A stretch of 64,000 nt of DNA from Sorangium sp051521495 (GCF_051521495.1 NZ_CP150355.1:9486001-9550000); one strand, 5' to 3'. Positions 1 through 8,474 are shown, counted from the first letter of the stretch. The notes: generated by a model from the letters alone, not told the origin. Program-made: numbers and translations.

Positions 1-632
1 GAGACGAGCGCATGGGTGAAGAACGACCCTTTGAGCTCATCGGACTCCTGAGCGTCCTCGTTTCCGGAGCTCGACGTGAGCGTCACCATCCCTTGCCCGG
101 CGAGCCGCTGATCGAGCTTGATGACGAAGGGCGGCGCGCTCGTGCCGCCCTTGACCCGCGTCAGCGCCCCGGAGCGGCACGAGTCGACGATCAAGAGCCG
201 CGCCGAGGCCGCCGAGCCGCGGACGAGCTGCTCGAACTCCGTCAGCGAGAGCGGCGTCGGCCCGAGGTGAAGCGCGTTCGCATCGGCGTGGCCGGAATAA
301 TAGACGAGGTAGAGGACGTCGGTGTCCGGGCTCGATATGGCCGCGCGGACGCGGTCGTTCATCGTGATGAGCGTGCGCCGCACCGTCTCCGCGCCCTCGC
401 TCCGCAAGAGCACCAGGTTCGCCGGGGAAAAGCCGCCGAGGTCCTTGAGCACATCGTACATCTTCGCCGCGTCGTCCTCCGCGTACCGGAGCTCCACCTC
501 GCCCTTCTCTCCGGCGTTGTTGCCGATGAGCACAGCGAAGCGCTCGATACGCGCCTCTGCCGGGGCCGCCGAGGCGGCGACGGTGAGGCCGCACGCCGCG
601 GCGGCGAGCGCCGCTCTGCGGCGGCGGATCAC
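1..632 (-). CDS. caspase-like peptidase (C14 family), C-terminus cut off
   Basis: Translation from a GTG at 632 gives a signal-peptide-like start (RRRRAALAAAACGLTVAASA) and then a caspase fold: the first strand FAVLIGNNAG, the catalytic His in YYSGHAD (about residue 124) and the catalytic Cys in IVDSCRSGAL (about residue 167). Bacterial C14 proteins are Arg/Lys-specific cysteine peptidases; the signal sequence suggests export or periplasmic action. The GTG overlaps the stop of the upstream DUF4384 reading frame (GTGA), so the two were probably co-translated. Caspase and DUF4384 genes commonly sit side by side in myxobacteria. The reading frame is open to the window edge, so the length and C-terminal domain are unknown. 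Confidence 0.85.
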   Translation of the reverse strand, partial: MIRRRRAALAAAACGLTVAASAAPAEARIERFAVLIGNNAGEKGEVELRYAEDDAAKMYDVLKDLGGFSPANLVLLRSEGAETVRRTLITMNDRVRAAISSPDTDVLYLVYYSGHADANALHLGPTPLSLTEFEQLVRGSAASARLLIVDSCRSGALTRVKGGTSAPPFVIKLDQRLAGQGMVTLTSSSGNEDAQESDELKGSFFTHALV

Positions 633-1296
633 GGCGACGCCGCGACCTTCTCCGCCGTGAGCGCGTCGACGTCGCAGCCCGGCGGGGCGGGCGGCGCGTC
701 GGGGTGAGCCGCGAGCGCGGCCCGGAGCGGCTCGACCGCGAGCGCCTCCGAACAGAACAGCCCGAAGATCCGCTCGGTGCCGAGCGTCTCGTCGAGCACC
801 GTACTCTGGGGGAGGAGGACCTCCCGCCCAGGCTCGATCCGCGCCGCGACAGGACCGCTCGGGTAATAGACGCTCGCTTGGGAGGCCCCGTCGACGCTCA
901 GGATCACGAGATATCTCGCCTCCGTGCTGGAGTACGTGAACTGGATCGCGTCGCCGGGATGGAGCCTTTCGCCTGCTCCGCCGGGCAGGACGCTCCCGCC
1001 GCGCTTGACGTAGAAGCCGATGCGCTCCGCTCCCTTGATGCGCTCTCCCGGGATCTCCGCGTCTCGTCCCTCCGGCGCTGCGTAGAAGCGGAAGAAGAAG
1101 AGCGCCGCCGCCGCCGCGAGCGCGCTCGCCGCCGCGGGCGAGCCGCAGGGGCGGCGCCGAAGCCGCGAACGAGGCCCGCGCCGCCTCCATCTCGGGTCAG
1201 CAGAGCCTCGCCGGGATAGTCGGAGCCCACCTGGGGGTCGCCGCACGCGGCGAACAGGAGCGAGAGCGCAAAAGAGGCAATCGAACGATGCTTCAT
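629..1296 (-). pseudogene. broken gene: lipoprotein leader joined to a DUF4384-type C-terminal domain
   Basis: A clear start lies at 1296, preceded by CAAGGAGAG, and encodes a lipoprotein leader (MKHRSIASFALSLLFAACG) followed by GSDYPGEALL. From about 1190 that frame becomes low-complexity Arg/Ser. The conserved protein resumes in another frame near 1150: a membrane segment (ASALAAAAALFFF), then a DUF4384-like domain containing RIGFYVKRGG, DAIQFTYSS and ASVYYPSGP. A piece in the third frame (MEAARASFAASAPP, about 1190) looks like the region before the membrane segment. Two unrelated gene parts therefore seem joined, with at least one frame break, unless there is a sequencing indel. The intact end overlaps the caspase gene by 4 bp. 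Confidence 0.6.
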
Positions 1297-1503
1297 GACA
1301 TCTCTCCTTGAAAAAAGAACGACGAACCATGGTGAACGAGCAAACCAGCCATCCGCGAGAGGACGCCGCGCGCTGCGCGCGCCATCACCGCCGAGGTGCG
1401 GTCGCGCCGCCGATGGAGCTCTCCTGGAGGCATGGCAGGGCGCCTGCCGTTCGGTGCAGCGCGGCGCCCCGGAGGAGCACCCGCCTTCGCTGGCCCCTTC
1501 GAC

Positions 1504-1635
1504 CTACAGCGGGGAGCAGGTTCGTGCGCTACGGGCTCATCCGCGTCGTTCGGCTCCCTGCGGCGTACTTTCGTACGCCTCACTCGCCTGCCTAGCGGCT
1601 GAACCCGTATCCCACGAACCTGCTCCCCGCTGTAG
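1504..1635. repeat. inverted-repeat element with nested hairpin
   Basis: Perfect 23-bp arms lie at 1504-1526 and 1613-1635 (CTACAGCGGGGAGCAGG... and its complement), and similarity continues inward for about 15 bp. A second small hairpin (GGCGTAC-TTTC-GTACGCC, 1562-1579) lies in the loop. It sits in the 665-bp space between the broken lipoprotein gene and the decarboxylase-like gene, where I see no ORF worth calling. It could be a MITE-like element or a structured transcript; the sequence alone does not decide. Confidence 0.7.
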
Positions 1636-1961
1636 AAAGACCGCAGGGGTCCCGGTTTGGGCACGGGTCGATGTCGATGGTCCATTTTCCATTTTCACTG
1701 CAACTTTGCCTCCCATCACCCATCCGAGCGACGCCCGGAAGCAGGCGCTCGCGCCGGTCGCCTCGAGCGCGAAGGGACGACGCACACCCACGCCTGAGCC
1801 CCTCGCTCGACCCAGGACGGGGGATTGGAGAACGGTTGTTACAAAATCGCGCGGCGGGCCGAGGTCGCTCACAGGCGTGCCGCCCACGGGCCGTCGAAGC
1901 GAGTCGCCGGGCGCCGAGTTGTGATACTGCTCGTCTCCCCGGGGGGGAGAAGGAAGGCACC

Positions 1962-2645
1962 ATGTCGGAGTCGAAGCTCGCCGCGCCGCAGATGGTCATC
2001 GACAGCCGTATGCTCTATTCGAGCTGGGTCCCGGCGGATCCGGCCGCCGCCGCGGCGCTGCTGCCGAGCGGGCTCAGGCCCGCTGAGAACAGGGCCATTT
2101 ACATGAACCAGTACGTGGTCGACAAACCGGAGCAGACCTCCGGCTTCGGCGCGTATTCGCTCACCTACCTGGGGCTGGATCTCGCGGATCACACGACGCC
2201 CGACGGCGCGGGCCCGGCCCGCTTCTTCACGCACTACTTCAACTCCTCCGACACGGTGCGCAGGTACGTGAGCGAGCGCGGCGTGCCTGCGTCGCCCGGG
2301 GCGACGACGCTCGAGCTGCACGGCAGGGAGCTCGTGGCGACCACCTCGGTCGACGGCGTGCCCATCATCCGGACAAGGGCGCACGTCGGCAACAAGATCG
2401 GCGTCGTCGCGCGCGGCCACCTCACCTACGTGACGAAGGTCGACGGCCGGCTCGTCGCCGGCAACTACCCCTATATCGCGGACATGGCCGACCCGTACGA
2501 GCTCCTCGCCGTCGAGTTCCTCGCGAAGGATCACCCGGTGTACGCGCTGCGGCCCGGGAGCCCGCTCCAGGTGGTGAAGAGCGCCTCGTGGTACTCGCCC
2601 CGCGACTCCTTCGTGTATCCGGGCGGAGAGCGGAACCTCTTCTGA
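1962..2645 (+). CDS. acetoacetate decarboxylase-like protein
   Basis: The protein has 227 residues. The N-terminal stretch SSWVPADPAAAAALLPSGLRP and the overall layout resemble the acetoacetate decarboxylase (ADC) superfamily, whose members bind small keto acids or related ligands; not all are decarboxylases. I cannot point to the Schiff-base lysine with certainty, so the activity is open. There is no signal peptide, so it is likely cytoplasmic. The ATG at 1962 is chosen because a purine-rich GGGGGGAGAAGGAAGG precedes it and similarity starts there; the open frame extends upstream to 1671 without plausible protein. It appears to be transcribed alone. Confidence 0.65.
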   Translation: MSESKLAAPQMVIDSRMLYSSWVPADPAAAAALLPSGLRPAENRAIYMNQYVVDKPEQTSGFGAYSLTYLGLDLADHTTPDGAGPARFFTHYFNSSDTVRRYVSERGVPASPGATTLELHGRELVATTSVDGVPIIRTRAHVGNKIGVVARGHLTYVTKVDGRLVAGNYPYIADMADPYELLAVEFLAKDHPVYALRPGSPLQVVKSASWYSPRDSFVYPGGERNLF

Positions 2646-3144
2646 CCGGCCCGCCCCGGGCCATCCCTCGCCCGGACGCGGCCCTCGCCGCGTCCGGCGC
2701 AGCGGCTCGTACCGGGAGATCGCCAGGACGCCAAGGCCGCCAAGAGAGCCAGGATTTTCTCTCCCTTTCGTCCTTGCGGCGGATGGCGCGTATTCACCGT
2801 CCGATTCCCTTCCTCCAACCGCCGCAGCGCCCTCCCGTGTGAGACCGCCGTCACCATGGCAGGGCGAGCGGCCCTGTACCGATCCTGCCCGCGCCGGCTT
2901 GCGCGCGCGCACGCACACCGAAGGAAAGGCCGCCAAGGTGGATCGGATGGGATCTCGTCAGAGCGCGCGGGCGCGAAGGAGGGAAGCCTGGAAGACCCAT
3001 GTGCGCGTCGTCCTCGATCATCGCGCCGCGCGCGGTGACGGGGACCAGCCCCGCTCCCGTCGTGCACAACGCGGCCCCAGGTACGTCGGTTGCTCCGAGC
3101 CCGTCCGCGGCCGGAGCCGGCCGCTCGTACAAGGGAGAGAACGA
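2646..3144. other. gene-free stretch with a CGCCAAGG repeat trace
   Basis: About 500 bp without a convincing gene. Near 2729-2785 there is a decayed inverted sequence (ACGCCAAGGCCGCCAAG ... TCCTTGCGGCGG). It resembles the CGCCAAGG repeats that flank the GxxExxY gene at 41.6-42.0 kb, but with no ORF between the arms. AAGGGAGAGAACGA just before 3145 is the ribosome binding site of the next gene. Confidence 0.4.
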
Positions 3145-3675
3145 ATGAACCGACTGACTCGACTCGGAGCACTCTCGGCCTTCCTGTCGCTCGTCCTCTG
3201 GGGCGGCAAGGACGTGGCGGCCGCTCCGATCCCAGCCGCATTGAGCAGCAAGCAGCTCAAGGACCTGACGACCGCGGACGCCGATACCACATGCCAGTCG
3301 CTCACGCCGCGCCTCGCGCTCTCCAAGGAGGATACCTGCGAGTTCGTCGGACTCCTGTGGTCCACGGTCGGGCAGGTGTGCAGCACCGTGAAGGAGAAGT
3401 GCATGGCCGAGGGCCAGCAGTCGCCGGAGCGCGCCGCCGACACGGAACCGGCGAGCTGCCTGCCGCCGGCCGAGTCGCGCGCGGGCTGCACCGCGACGGT
3501 GGCCGAGTTCGAGGCGTGCATGCTCGCGAACGTCGCGAAGCTCAAGGCGCTCACGTGCGACTCCGCCGCGAGCGCGATCGAGGCCCCCGTCCCGGCGTGC
3601 GATGTCATCACCCGGAAGTGCCCCGACCTCTCGAACACCGACGAAGGCCAGGGCCAGGGCGACGAGCAGCCCTGA
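3145..3675 (+). CDS. secreted Cys-rich protein of unknown function
   Basis: The protein has 176 residues, with an N-terminal signal peptide (LGALSAFLSLVLWGGKDVAA) and a mature part carrying an even number of spaced cysteines (DTTCQS, EDTCEFVG, QVCSTVKEKC, ASCLPP, GCTATV, EACM, LTCDS, PACDV, RKCPDL), consistent with disulfide bonds outside the cytoplasm. The C-terminus is acidic and Gln/Gly-rich. The ATG at 3145 has a good GGGAGAGAA site. I do not recognise the family; similar small secreted Cys proteins are common in myxobacteria. The neighbours give no functional hint. Confidence 0.6.
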   Translation: MNRLTRLGALSAFLSLVLWGGKDVAAAPIPAALSSKQLKDLTTADADTTCQSLTPRLALSKEDTCEFVGLLWSTVGQVCSTVKEKCMAEGQQSPERAADTEPASCLPPAESRAGCTATVAEFEACMLANVAKLKALTCDSAASAIEAPVPACDVITRKCPDLSNTDEGQGQGDEQP

Positions 3676-3741
3676 CGCCGCCGCGCGGCGCGCCCCGCCG
3701 GACCGCCGCCCGCCTCGGGCCGCCCGCGAGGCGCGCCGCGG

Positions 3742-4830
3742 CTACAGCGCGGCGCTCCCGATCTGCTGGATCGTCGCCTCGACCCGCAGCCGATCTCGCT
3801 GCTCCGGAGACGACTGGATGAGCTCGTTCAGCTTGCTGTAGATGACATAGAGCTTTCCATCCCGGAGCACGCCCGTCGTCGGATAGACGTCGCCGAGCCG
3901 CTCCACCCCGCGCAACCTCGCGGTGCCCCAGCCGTCTTCGCTCGACAGCGAGAACGCGGCGTTGGACGCGACGCCGGAGGCCTGGTTCGCGACGAGCACC
4001 AGGTTCTTCTTTCCCACCAGGATCAGCCCATCTCCGCCCACGAACCGCTCGGCGACATCGACCCTGGAGAACCGAGAGGGGTTCGCGAGCGGCACCCTGA
4101 ACAGGCTGCCATCGCTCTTCTTGACGACCAGCAGATAGCCATCGGGGTGGACGACGACCCCGTTCAGGTTGATCCCGTCGCCCGCGAACCGCTCGTCCCG
4201 CAGGAAGACGGCCGCGTTTCCCTGCGGATCGACCTTGTAAATGGTCGGCGAGAAGCTGTCGGTGATATACGCGTTGCCGGCCGAGTCCAGGGCGATGCCG
4301 TTCATGAGGTGGGCGCCGGGCGACAGCGGCGCGAGGTCCACATAATGGATGGCCTTGCCCGTGGAGAGATCGTAGACGCCCACGGCGGCCAGGTTCTTCG
4401 GCCCCGCGGCGGACGGCTTGACGCTCGCGCCGAGATCGGAGTTCACCGCCCAGAGCCGGCCCCGCTCGACGTCCACGGCGATGCCGAGCACCGAGCAGAG
4501 TCGCGGGTCGTCGACGACGAGCGAAGCGCCACCGTCGCGATCCACCGCGTAGATCGCGCCTTCCCTGAACGAGCTCACCAGGAATCTGTCTCTCCCGCGG
4601 TCGTATTCGATCGTCTCCGGATACAGCGCCGGCCTGCGGACGGTCATGGGCTGTCCCGACCGCTCCAACGTGACGATCTCCGCGCGCGTGCAGCCGACGG
4701 CCCAAAGCCCGATCGTCGCAACCGCGCAGAGAGCCCGGGCGGTCGCGCTGGCCCGCGCCGAGCGCGCAGGTGTGCGCCACGCGCTCGGCGTCCTGTTCAT
4801 GATCGACATGTCAGCTCCTGTTCTGGACAT
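3742..4830 (-). CDS. SMP-30/gluconolactonase-like beta-propeller lipoprotein
   Basis: A 362-residue reading frame; in-frame starts at 4809 or 4800 are equally possible. The leader ends in a lipobox-like AVGCTRA, so the mature protein is probably a lipid-anchored periplasmic or outer-membrane protein. The rest shows repeated strand motifs of a six-bladed propeller: ETIEYDRGRDRFLVSSF, GIAVDVERGRLWAVNS, NGIALDSAGNAYITDS and NGVVVHPDGYLLVV, as in SMP-30/gluconolactonase/strictosidine-synthase-like proteins. These bind metal and hydrolyse lactones or act as binding proteins; the substrate cannot be deduced here. It converges with the Cys-rich gene to its left. Confidence 0.7.
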   Translation of the reverse strand: MSRTGADMSIMNRTPSAWRTPARSARASATARALCAVATIGLWAVGCTRAEIVTLERSGQPMTVRRPALYPETIEYDRGRDRFLVSSFREGAIYAVDRDGGASLVVDDPRLCSVLGIAVDVERGRLWAVNSDLGASVKPSAAGPKNLAAVGVYDLSTGKAIHYVDLAPLSPGAHLMNGIALDSAGNAYITDSFSPTIYKVDPQGNAAVFLRDERFAGDGINLNGVVVHPDGYLLVVKKSDGSLFRVPLANPSRFSRVDVAERFVGGDGLILVGKKNLVLVANQASGVASNAAFSLSSEDGWGTARLRGVERLGDVYPTTGVLRDGKLYVIYSKLNELIQSSPEQRDRLRVEATIQQIGSAAL

Positions 4831-4887
4831 GTCCGTGCGGCGTGCGGACGGACAAATCCCCTCAGTTTATTGGCATTTAGCGAAAGA

Positions 4888-4962
4888 ACAAGTGAACAGG
4901 GAGGCGGGGAGACGCGGAGATGGTTGGGATTTTACTCCCCGTCTCCCCGACTCCCTGTGAAT
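4888..4962. repeat. short inverted repeat of the GGGGAGACGGGG family
   Basis: CAGGGAGGCGGGGAGACG (4888 on) faces CCCCGTCTCCCCGACTCCCTG (about 4935-4960) across a short AT-richer loop, so the segment can form a hairpin. The same GGGAGGCGGGGAGACGGGG word recurs at 12.68 kb next to the 8-bp satellite, so this is one member of a dispersed family. Confidence 0.6.
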
Positions 4963-5005
4963 CTTCCGGAATCTTTCCGGAAAATTCGAGGGAATGCTTC
5001 CGATG

Positions 5006-5123
5006 TGCGGAGCGCGCTACCGAGGCGCGCTGCCGGACGCCCGCCGGCGCCTCTCCCACGTCGTTGCGGAGCGCGCTACCGAGGCGCGCTGCCGGACGCC
5101 CGCCGGCGCCTCTCCCACGTCGT
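5006..5123. repeat. 59-bp tandem duplication at the 3' end of the M56 gene
   Basis: Two essentially identical 59-bp copies lie at 5006-5064 and 5065-5123. The right copy contains the last codons and the TAG stop of the M56 peptidase gene (minus strand); the left copy lies just beyond the stop. Because 59 is not a multiple of three, the duplication would have altered the C-terminal frame had it fallen upstream of the stop. Confidence 0.85.
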
Positions 5124-6518
5124 CGATTCGTCGACGAATCGCTCCTCGATCCAGGCCTTCGCGGCGCGCACGTGCCGGAGCTCCTGGCGCAGCTCGAGCA
5201 CCAGCACCGCATCCGGGGAGTCCTCGCGCTGCGCGTCGGGCAGGAGCAGCGCGTCCTCGAGCCGCGCCTCGATCTCCTGCTCGCGGCGCGCGAGCTCGAC
5301 CATCTGCTCGCTCGCCGCGGCCGCGTCGGGCGGCGATCCCGTCGCGTCGAGCGCGGCGCCGCGATCCCGCGCGAGCGCATCGCCCGCGCCTGCGGCGAGC
5401 AGCGCCGGCCGCGCGCGCGCCACCTGGACGCTCAGGCCAGCCGCCGCGACCCCTGCCGCGGCGAGGCTGGCGATGGCCCGCCGACGGCCCCGCGAGCTCG
5501 CCGTGGCTCGCGCTGGGCTGCCCGCATCCAGGAGGCGCCGTACGCGCGGAAGGAGCGCGCTCGCCGAGCGCGCCATGGCCGGGACCATCGCGCGCTGCCG
5601 GACGAGCGACGCGCCCGACGCGACCTGGACCAGCGCGCGCGCCAGACCCAGGGGATCCCCCGTCAGCTCGACGGCGCGATCGTCGCACGCGATCTCCGCT
5701 GTCTGGCGGAATCGAGACGACGCCCAGTGGATGAGAGGTTGCGCCCACAGGACCGACTGCACGAGGCCGGCGGCCGGAAACCACAGCCCGTCGCGGCGCT
5801 CGAGGTGGGCCAGCTCGTGCGCGAACACGGCGTCGACCTCGGCGTCGGTGAGGGCCACGAGCCTCGCCAGCGGGACGCAGATCTCGGAGGCTCCGAGGAC
5901 GAGCGGGCTGCCGACACTGGCGCTCTCCGTCAGCACGACCCGGCGAAGCCCGGTCCGGGCGCGCAGCCGCTCCAGGCGCTCGCGCAGCCGCGCGTCCTGC
6001 ACCCGCCTCCGCCCGCGGAGGCCACGCCACAGCAGCAGCGCCGACGTGGTGAACCGCAGCAGCCCCAGCGCGGCCGCTCCGGCCGCGCCCGCGGCGAGCA
6101 GCTCCCACGCCGCGCCTGCCGCCGCGCGCCGCACAGGGGATCCAGCGCCGGCGCTCTCTCTGGTCGAACCGCCCACCCCGGGCTCGGCGTCGAGGACCGC
6201 CGGCGCGGGAGCGTCCTCGAGCGACAGGACGGCGATCTCTCGAAGCGGTGCAGTTACCGTCACCGCGCTCCCGGGCGCGCGCTCGAAGCCCCCTGGCATC
6301 GCCGCCGCGAGCGACACGGTCGCGAGCGGGCCGAACAGCGCCATCTTCCAGAGCAGGTGCCGCGTGGAGGACGAGAGCGATCTCCGGCGCGAAAGGAGCG
6401 CCGCCGCCCCGGTCCACACCGCGGCGTGGACCGAACAGGTGAGCAGCAGCGCCAGCAACAGGGCCGCCACGCCGGGCTCGGCGCCCGGCCCCACGAGCAG
6501 GTGGAGCGCCACGATCAC
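5076..6518 (-). CDS. M56-family (BlaR1/MecR1-type) membrane metallopeptidase
   Basis: The protein has 480 residues. N-terminal hydrophobic segments and a membrane stretch around 140-165 frame a cytosolic zinc protease with the motif HELAHLERRD (HExxH) and a downstream glutamate in ETAEIACDDRAVEL. In the family this protease cleaves the partner repressor after sensing a signal across the membrane. No penicillin-binding sensor domain follows; the C-terminal 150 residues are a variable Ala/Glu-rich tail, so the stimulus need not be a beta-lactam. Its start overlaps the end of the BlaI-like gene by 4 bp. The last codons lie in a tandem duplication. Confidence 0.88.
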   Translation of the reverse strand: MIVALHLLVGPGAEPGVAALLLALLLTCSVHAAVWTGAAALLSRRRSLSSSTRHLLWKMALFGPLATVSLAAAMPGGFERAPGSAVTVTAPLREIAVLSLEDAPAPAVLDAEPGVGGSTRESAGAGSPVRRAAAGAAWELLAAGAAGAAALGLLRFTTSALLLWRGLRGRRRVQDARLRERLERLRARTGLRRVVLTESASVGSPLVLGASEICVPLARLVALTDAEVDAVFAHELAHLERRDGLWFPAAGLVQSVLWAQPLIHWASSRFRQTAEIACDDRAVELTGDPLGLARALVQVASGASLVRQRAMVPAMARSASALLPRVRRLLDAGSPARATASSRGRRRAIASLAAAGVAAAGLSVQVARARPALLAAGAGDALARDRGAALDATGSPPDAAAASEQMVELARREQEIEARLEDALLLPDAQREDSPDAVLVLELRQELRHVRAAKAWIEERFVDESTTWERRRRASGSAPR

Positions 6519-6889
6519 GCTCCCCTCTCCTTGATGAGCCGCTGCATCTCCTCCAGCTCTTCAGGGCTGAGCTGCTCCGACTCCAGGAGCTGCGCGGTGA
6601 GGGCCGAGGCCCTGCCGCCGAAGAACGAGCGCAGCACCCGGTGGAGCACGCCCCTGGCCGCCTCCTTCTGGTCGACCGACGCGCGGTACACGAACTGCCT
6701 GCCGCACCTCTTGCGCTCCACCCACCCCTGCTGGCTGAGCCGCTGCAGCAAGGTCGCCACCGTCGTGGGAGCGAGCTCGCGGCCGTCCTCCGCCATCGCC
6801 GCGACGACGTCCCCGACGGTGCCCTCCCCGACGGCCCAGAGGGCCTTCATCACCGCGAGCTGCAGATCGGTCAGCGCTTCGGTTCCCAC
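6515..6889 (-). CDS. BlaI/MecI/CopY-family transcriptional repressor
   Basis: The protein has 124 residues with the family's winged helix at the N-terminus (LTDLQLAVMKALWAVGEGTV, TTVATLLQRLSQQGWVERK) and a C-terminal dimerisation region ending SPEELEEMQRLIKERG. Such repressors bind TACA-N2-TGTA dyads and are inactivated by the M56 protease encoded next to them. Here the two genes overlap ATGA-fashion. Two dyads lie directly upstream of its ATG, so autorepression of the operon is very likely. The wider regulon cannot be seen in this window. Confidence 0.92.
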   Translation of the reverse strand: MGTEALTDLQLAVMKALWAVGEGTVGDVVAAMAEDGRELAPTTVATLLQRLSQQGWVERKRCGRQFVYRASVDQKEAARGVLHRVLRSFFGGRASALTAQLLESEQLSPEELEEMQRLIKERGA

Positions 6890-6890
6890 G

Positions 6891-6904
6891 ACGACAAGTG
6901 TCGT
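6891..6904. promoter_or_regulatory. putative BlaI-type operator, proximal
   Basis: ACGACAAGTGTCGT is a dyad with 6-bp arms (ACGACA/TGTCGT) and a 2-bp centre, two bases upstream of the BlaI-family ATG. Its ACA-N2-TGT core matches the operator shape of the family. Bound repressor would block the ribosome-binding region and the promoter of the operon. Confidence 0.6.
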
Positions 6905-6924
6905 TCATGAACGGCCGACCGTCA

Positions 6925-6938
6925 ACTACAAATGTAGT
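6925..6938. promoter_or_regulatory. putative BlaI-type operator, distal
   Basis: ACTACAAATGTAGT is a dyad with 6-bp arms around AA, containing TACA-N2-TGTA, the classic MecI/BlaI operator core. Its centre is 34 bp from that of the proximal dyad, i.e. about three helical turns, which would place two repressor dimers on one face of the DNA. Confidence 0.72.
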
Positions 6939-6991
6939 CGTTTGAGTTCCGGGGGGCGATCGTGGGGTCGCCGAGCCCGCGTCGGACCGCG

Positions 6992-7387
6992 CTACGGCGG
7001 CAGCTCCTCGAACTGAGGCAAGGCGTCCGTGATCGGATGCCAGGGCGCCTTCGAGCCGACGTAGATGTGGTGATCGGGCGCCCTCGTCGGCGCGCCGTCG
7101 AGCGTGCCGAGCTGCACGTGAGCGAACCGCTGCTCTCGCACCGCGTCGTACAGGGGCGAGAAGCACGCCTTGCAGAGGCAGCGGTACCCGTCCGCGGACT
7201 CGCCGACGCGGAGCAGGTGCTCCCGCCCCGCGGTGACGCGGAGCCTGTCGATCTCGATCCCGCCGACGGCGGCGCAGGCGGCGCCGGTGCGCCGCCGGCA
7301 CCTCGAGCAATGGCAGTAGAACGCGTAGCCGAACGCGTCGTCGACCTCGAAGCGCACGGCACCGCAATAACAAGCTCCGTTCAACAT
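6992..7387 (-). CDS. GFA-like (Mss4 fold) zinc protein
   Basis: The protein has 131 residues and the zinc-binding pattern of the GFA/CENP-V family: CYCG near the N-terminus, CHCSRCRRRTG, then CLCKACFSPLYD. The family includes glutathione-dependent formaldehyde-activating enzymes, but most small bacterial members have no proven substrate and may simply handle S-hydroxymethyl-thiols. It is a standard full-length member (about 120-140 residues). It is transcribed away from the BlaI operon and 60 bp downstream of the pirin start region, with no sign of co-regulation. Confidence 0.85.
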   Translation of the reverse strand: MLNGACYCGAVRFEVDDAFGYAFYCHCSRCRRRTGAACAAVGGIEIDRLRVTAGREHLLRVGESADGYRCLCKACFSPLYDAVREQRFAHVQLGTLDGAPTRAPDHHIYVGSKAPWHPITDALPQFEELPP

Positions 7388-7447
7388 GGCTCCTCGACCT
7401 CCCTCGTTCGCGACGACAGAGAGCGCCGCTCCGGCCCTCGCGCCCCC

Positions 7448-8365
7448 TCACCCGTCGGGGAACGGGATGAACTCGACGTCATCGCCCGGCACCTTGGGGA
7501 AGCGCCCCGCCTTCCAGTCCTGCTTCGCGCGCTCGATGCGCTCCGGCGAGCTCGAGACGAAGTTCCAGAGGATGTGGCGGTCGCCGTCGAGCGCGGCGCC
7601 GCCGAGCAGCATCACGCGGCTCTGCGAGAGCGCGCGGAGCGCCGGCCGCGACCCGGCGCGGAACACGAGCATCGTCCCCTCGCCGAAGCGCTGGCCCTCG
7701 CAGCCGACCGACCCGCCTATCACGTAGGCCGCGCGCGACGCGTGCTCCTCGGGCAGCGGGAGCGCCGCGCCTTGGTCGAGCTCGGCGTGCACGTAGAGCG
7801 TCGGCGACAGGACGCCGACCGGCGAGCGCGCGCCGTACGCCTCCCCCGCGATCACGCGCAGCGCGGCGCCGTCCCGGGTGACGACGGGGATCGTCGCCGC
7901 CGGGTGGTGCTCGAAGTGGGGCGCGTCCTCCTCGCGCTCCGTCGGCAGCGCGAGCCAGCACTGGACGCCGTGGAGGCCAGTCTCCTGCGCCAGCCGGCCC
8001 GGATCGCCGCGCTCGGAGTGGACGATGCCGCGGCCGGCGACCATCCAGTTGACGTCGCCCGGTCGGATCGGCTGCGCGGTGCCGAGGCTGTCGCGGTGGA
8101 GGATCTCCCCCTCGAACAGGTACGTCAGCGTCGCGAGCCCGATGTGCGGGTGCGGGCGCACCGAGATGCCCTGTCCCACGGCGAAGCGCGCGGGGCCCAT
8201 GTGGTCGAAGAAGACGAACGGGCCGACGAGGCGGCGGCGGACCGACGGCAGCACGCGCCGCACGGAGAAGCCGCCCAGATCGCGGGGACGCGCGTCGATG
8301 ACGAGCTCGATGGCGTCGGCGGGCGAGTCCAGGCACGCAGGTTCATGGTCGGCGTAAAGGCTCAT
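7448..8365 (-). CDS. pirin-family cupin protein
   Basis: The protein has 305 residues and two cupin domains. The N-terminal domain has the metal-ligand motifs of pirins (RPHPHIGLATLTYLFEGE with two His, then VHSER with His and Glu). Bacterial pirins are mono-iron proteins; some act as quercetinases, others modulate metabolic enzymes or redox sensing, so the exact job is not deducible. Length and order fit the family: N-cupin to about residue 150, then a pirin C-terminal domain (VGVLSPTLYVHAELDQG). It is cytoplasmic, with no signal sequence. Confidence 0.88.
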   Translation of the reverse strand: MSLYADHEPACLDSPADAIELVIDARPRDLGGFSVRRVLPSVRRRLVGPFVFFDHMGPARFAVGQGISVRPHPHIGLATLTYLFEGEILHRDSLGTAQPIRPGDVNWMVAGRGIVHSERGDPGRLAQETGLHGVQCWLALPTEREEDAPHFEHHPAATIPVVTRDGAALRVIAGEAYGARSPVGVLSPTLYVHAELDQGAALPLPEEHASRAAYVIGGSVGCEGQRFGEGTMLVFRAGSRPALRALSQSRVMLLGGAALDGDRHILWNFVSSSPERIERAKQDWKAGRFPKVPGDDVEFIPFPDG

Positions 8366-8474
8366 CGGGGTCTCCCTTGCAGCGCTGGGCGGGGAAACGC
8401 AGGGCGTCGCCTCGGTCCACGGCCCGCTACCCTAGCCCAGGACGAGCCCCAAATCGCCCGCCCCGCGCGCGGCT

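Noticed and set aside
4147..7016. Long plus-strand ORFs (up to 795 residues) across the M56 operon
   Set aside because: Arg/Ser/Ala shadow frames antisense to the well-supported M56 and BlaI genes.
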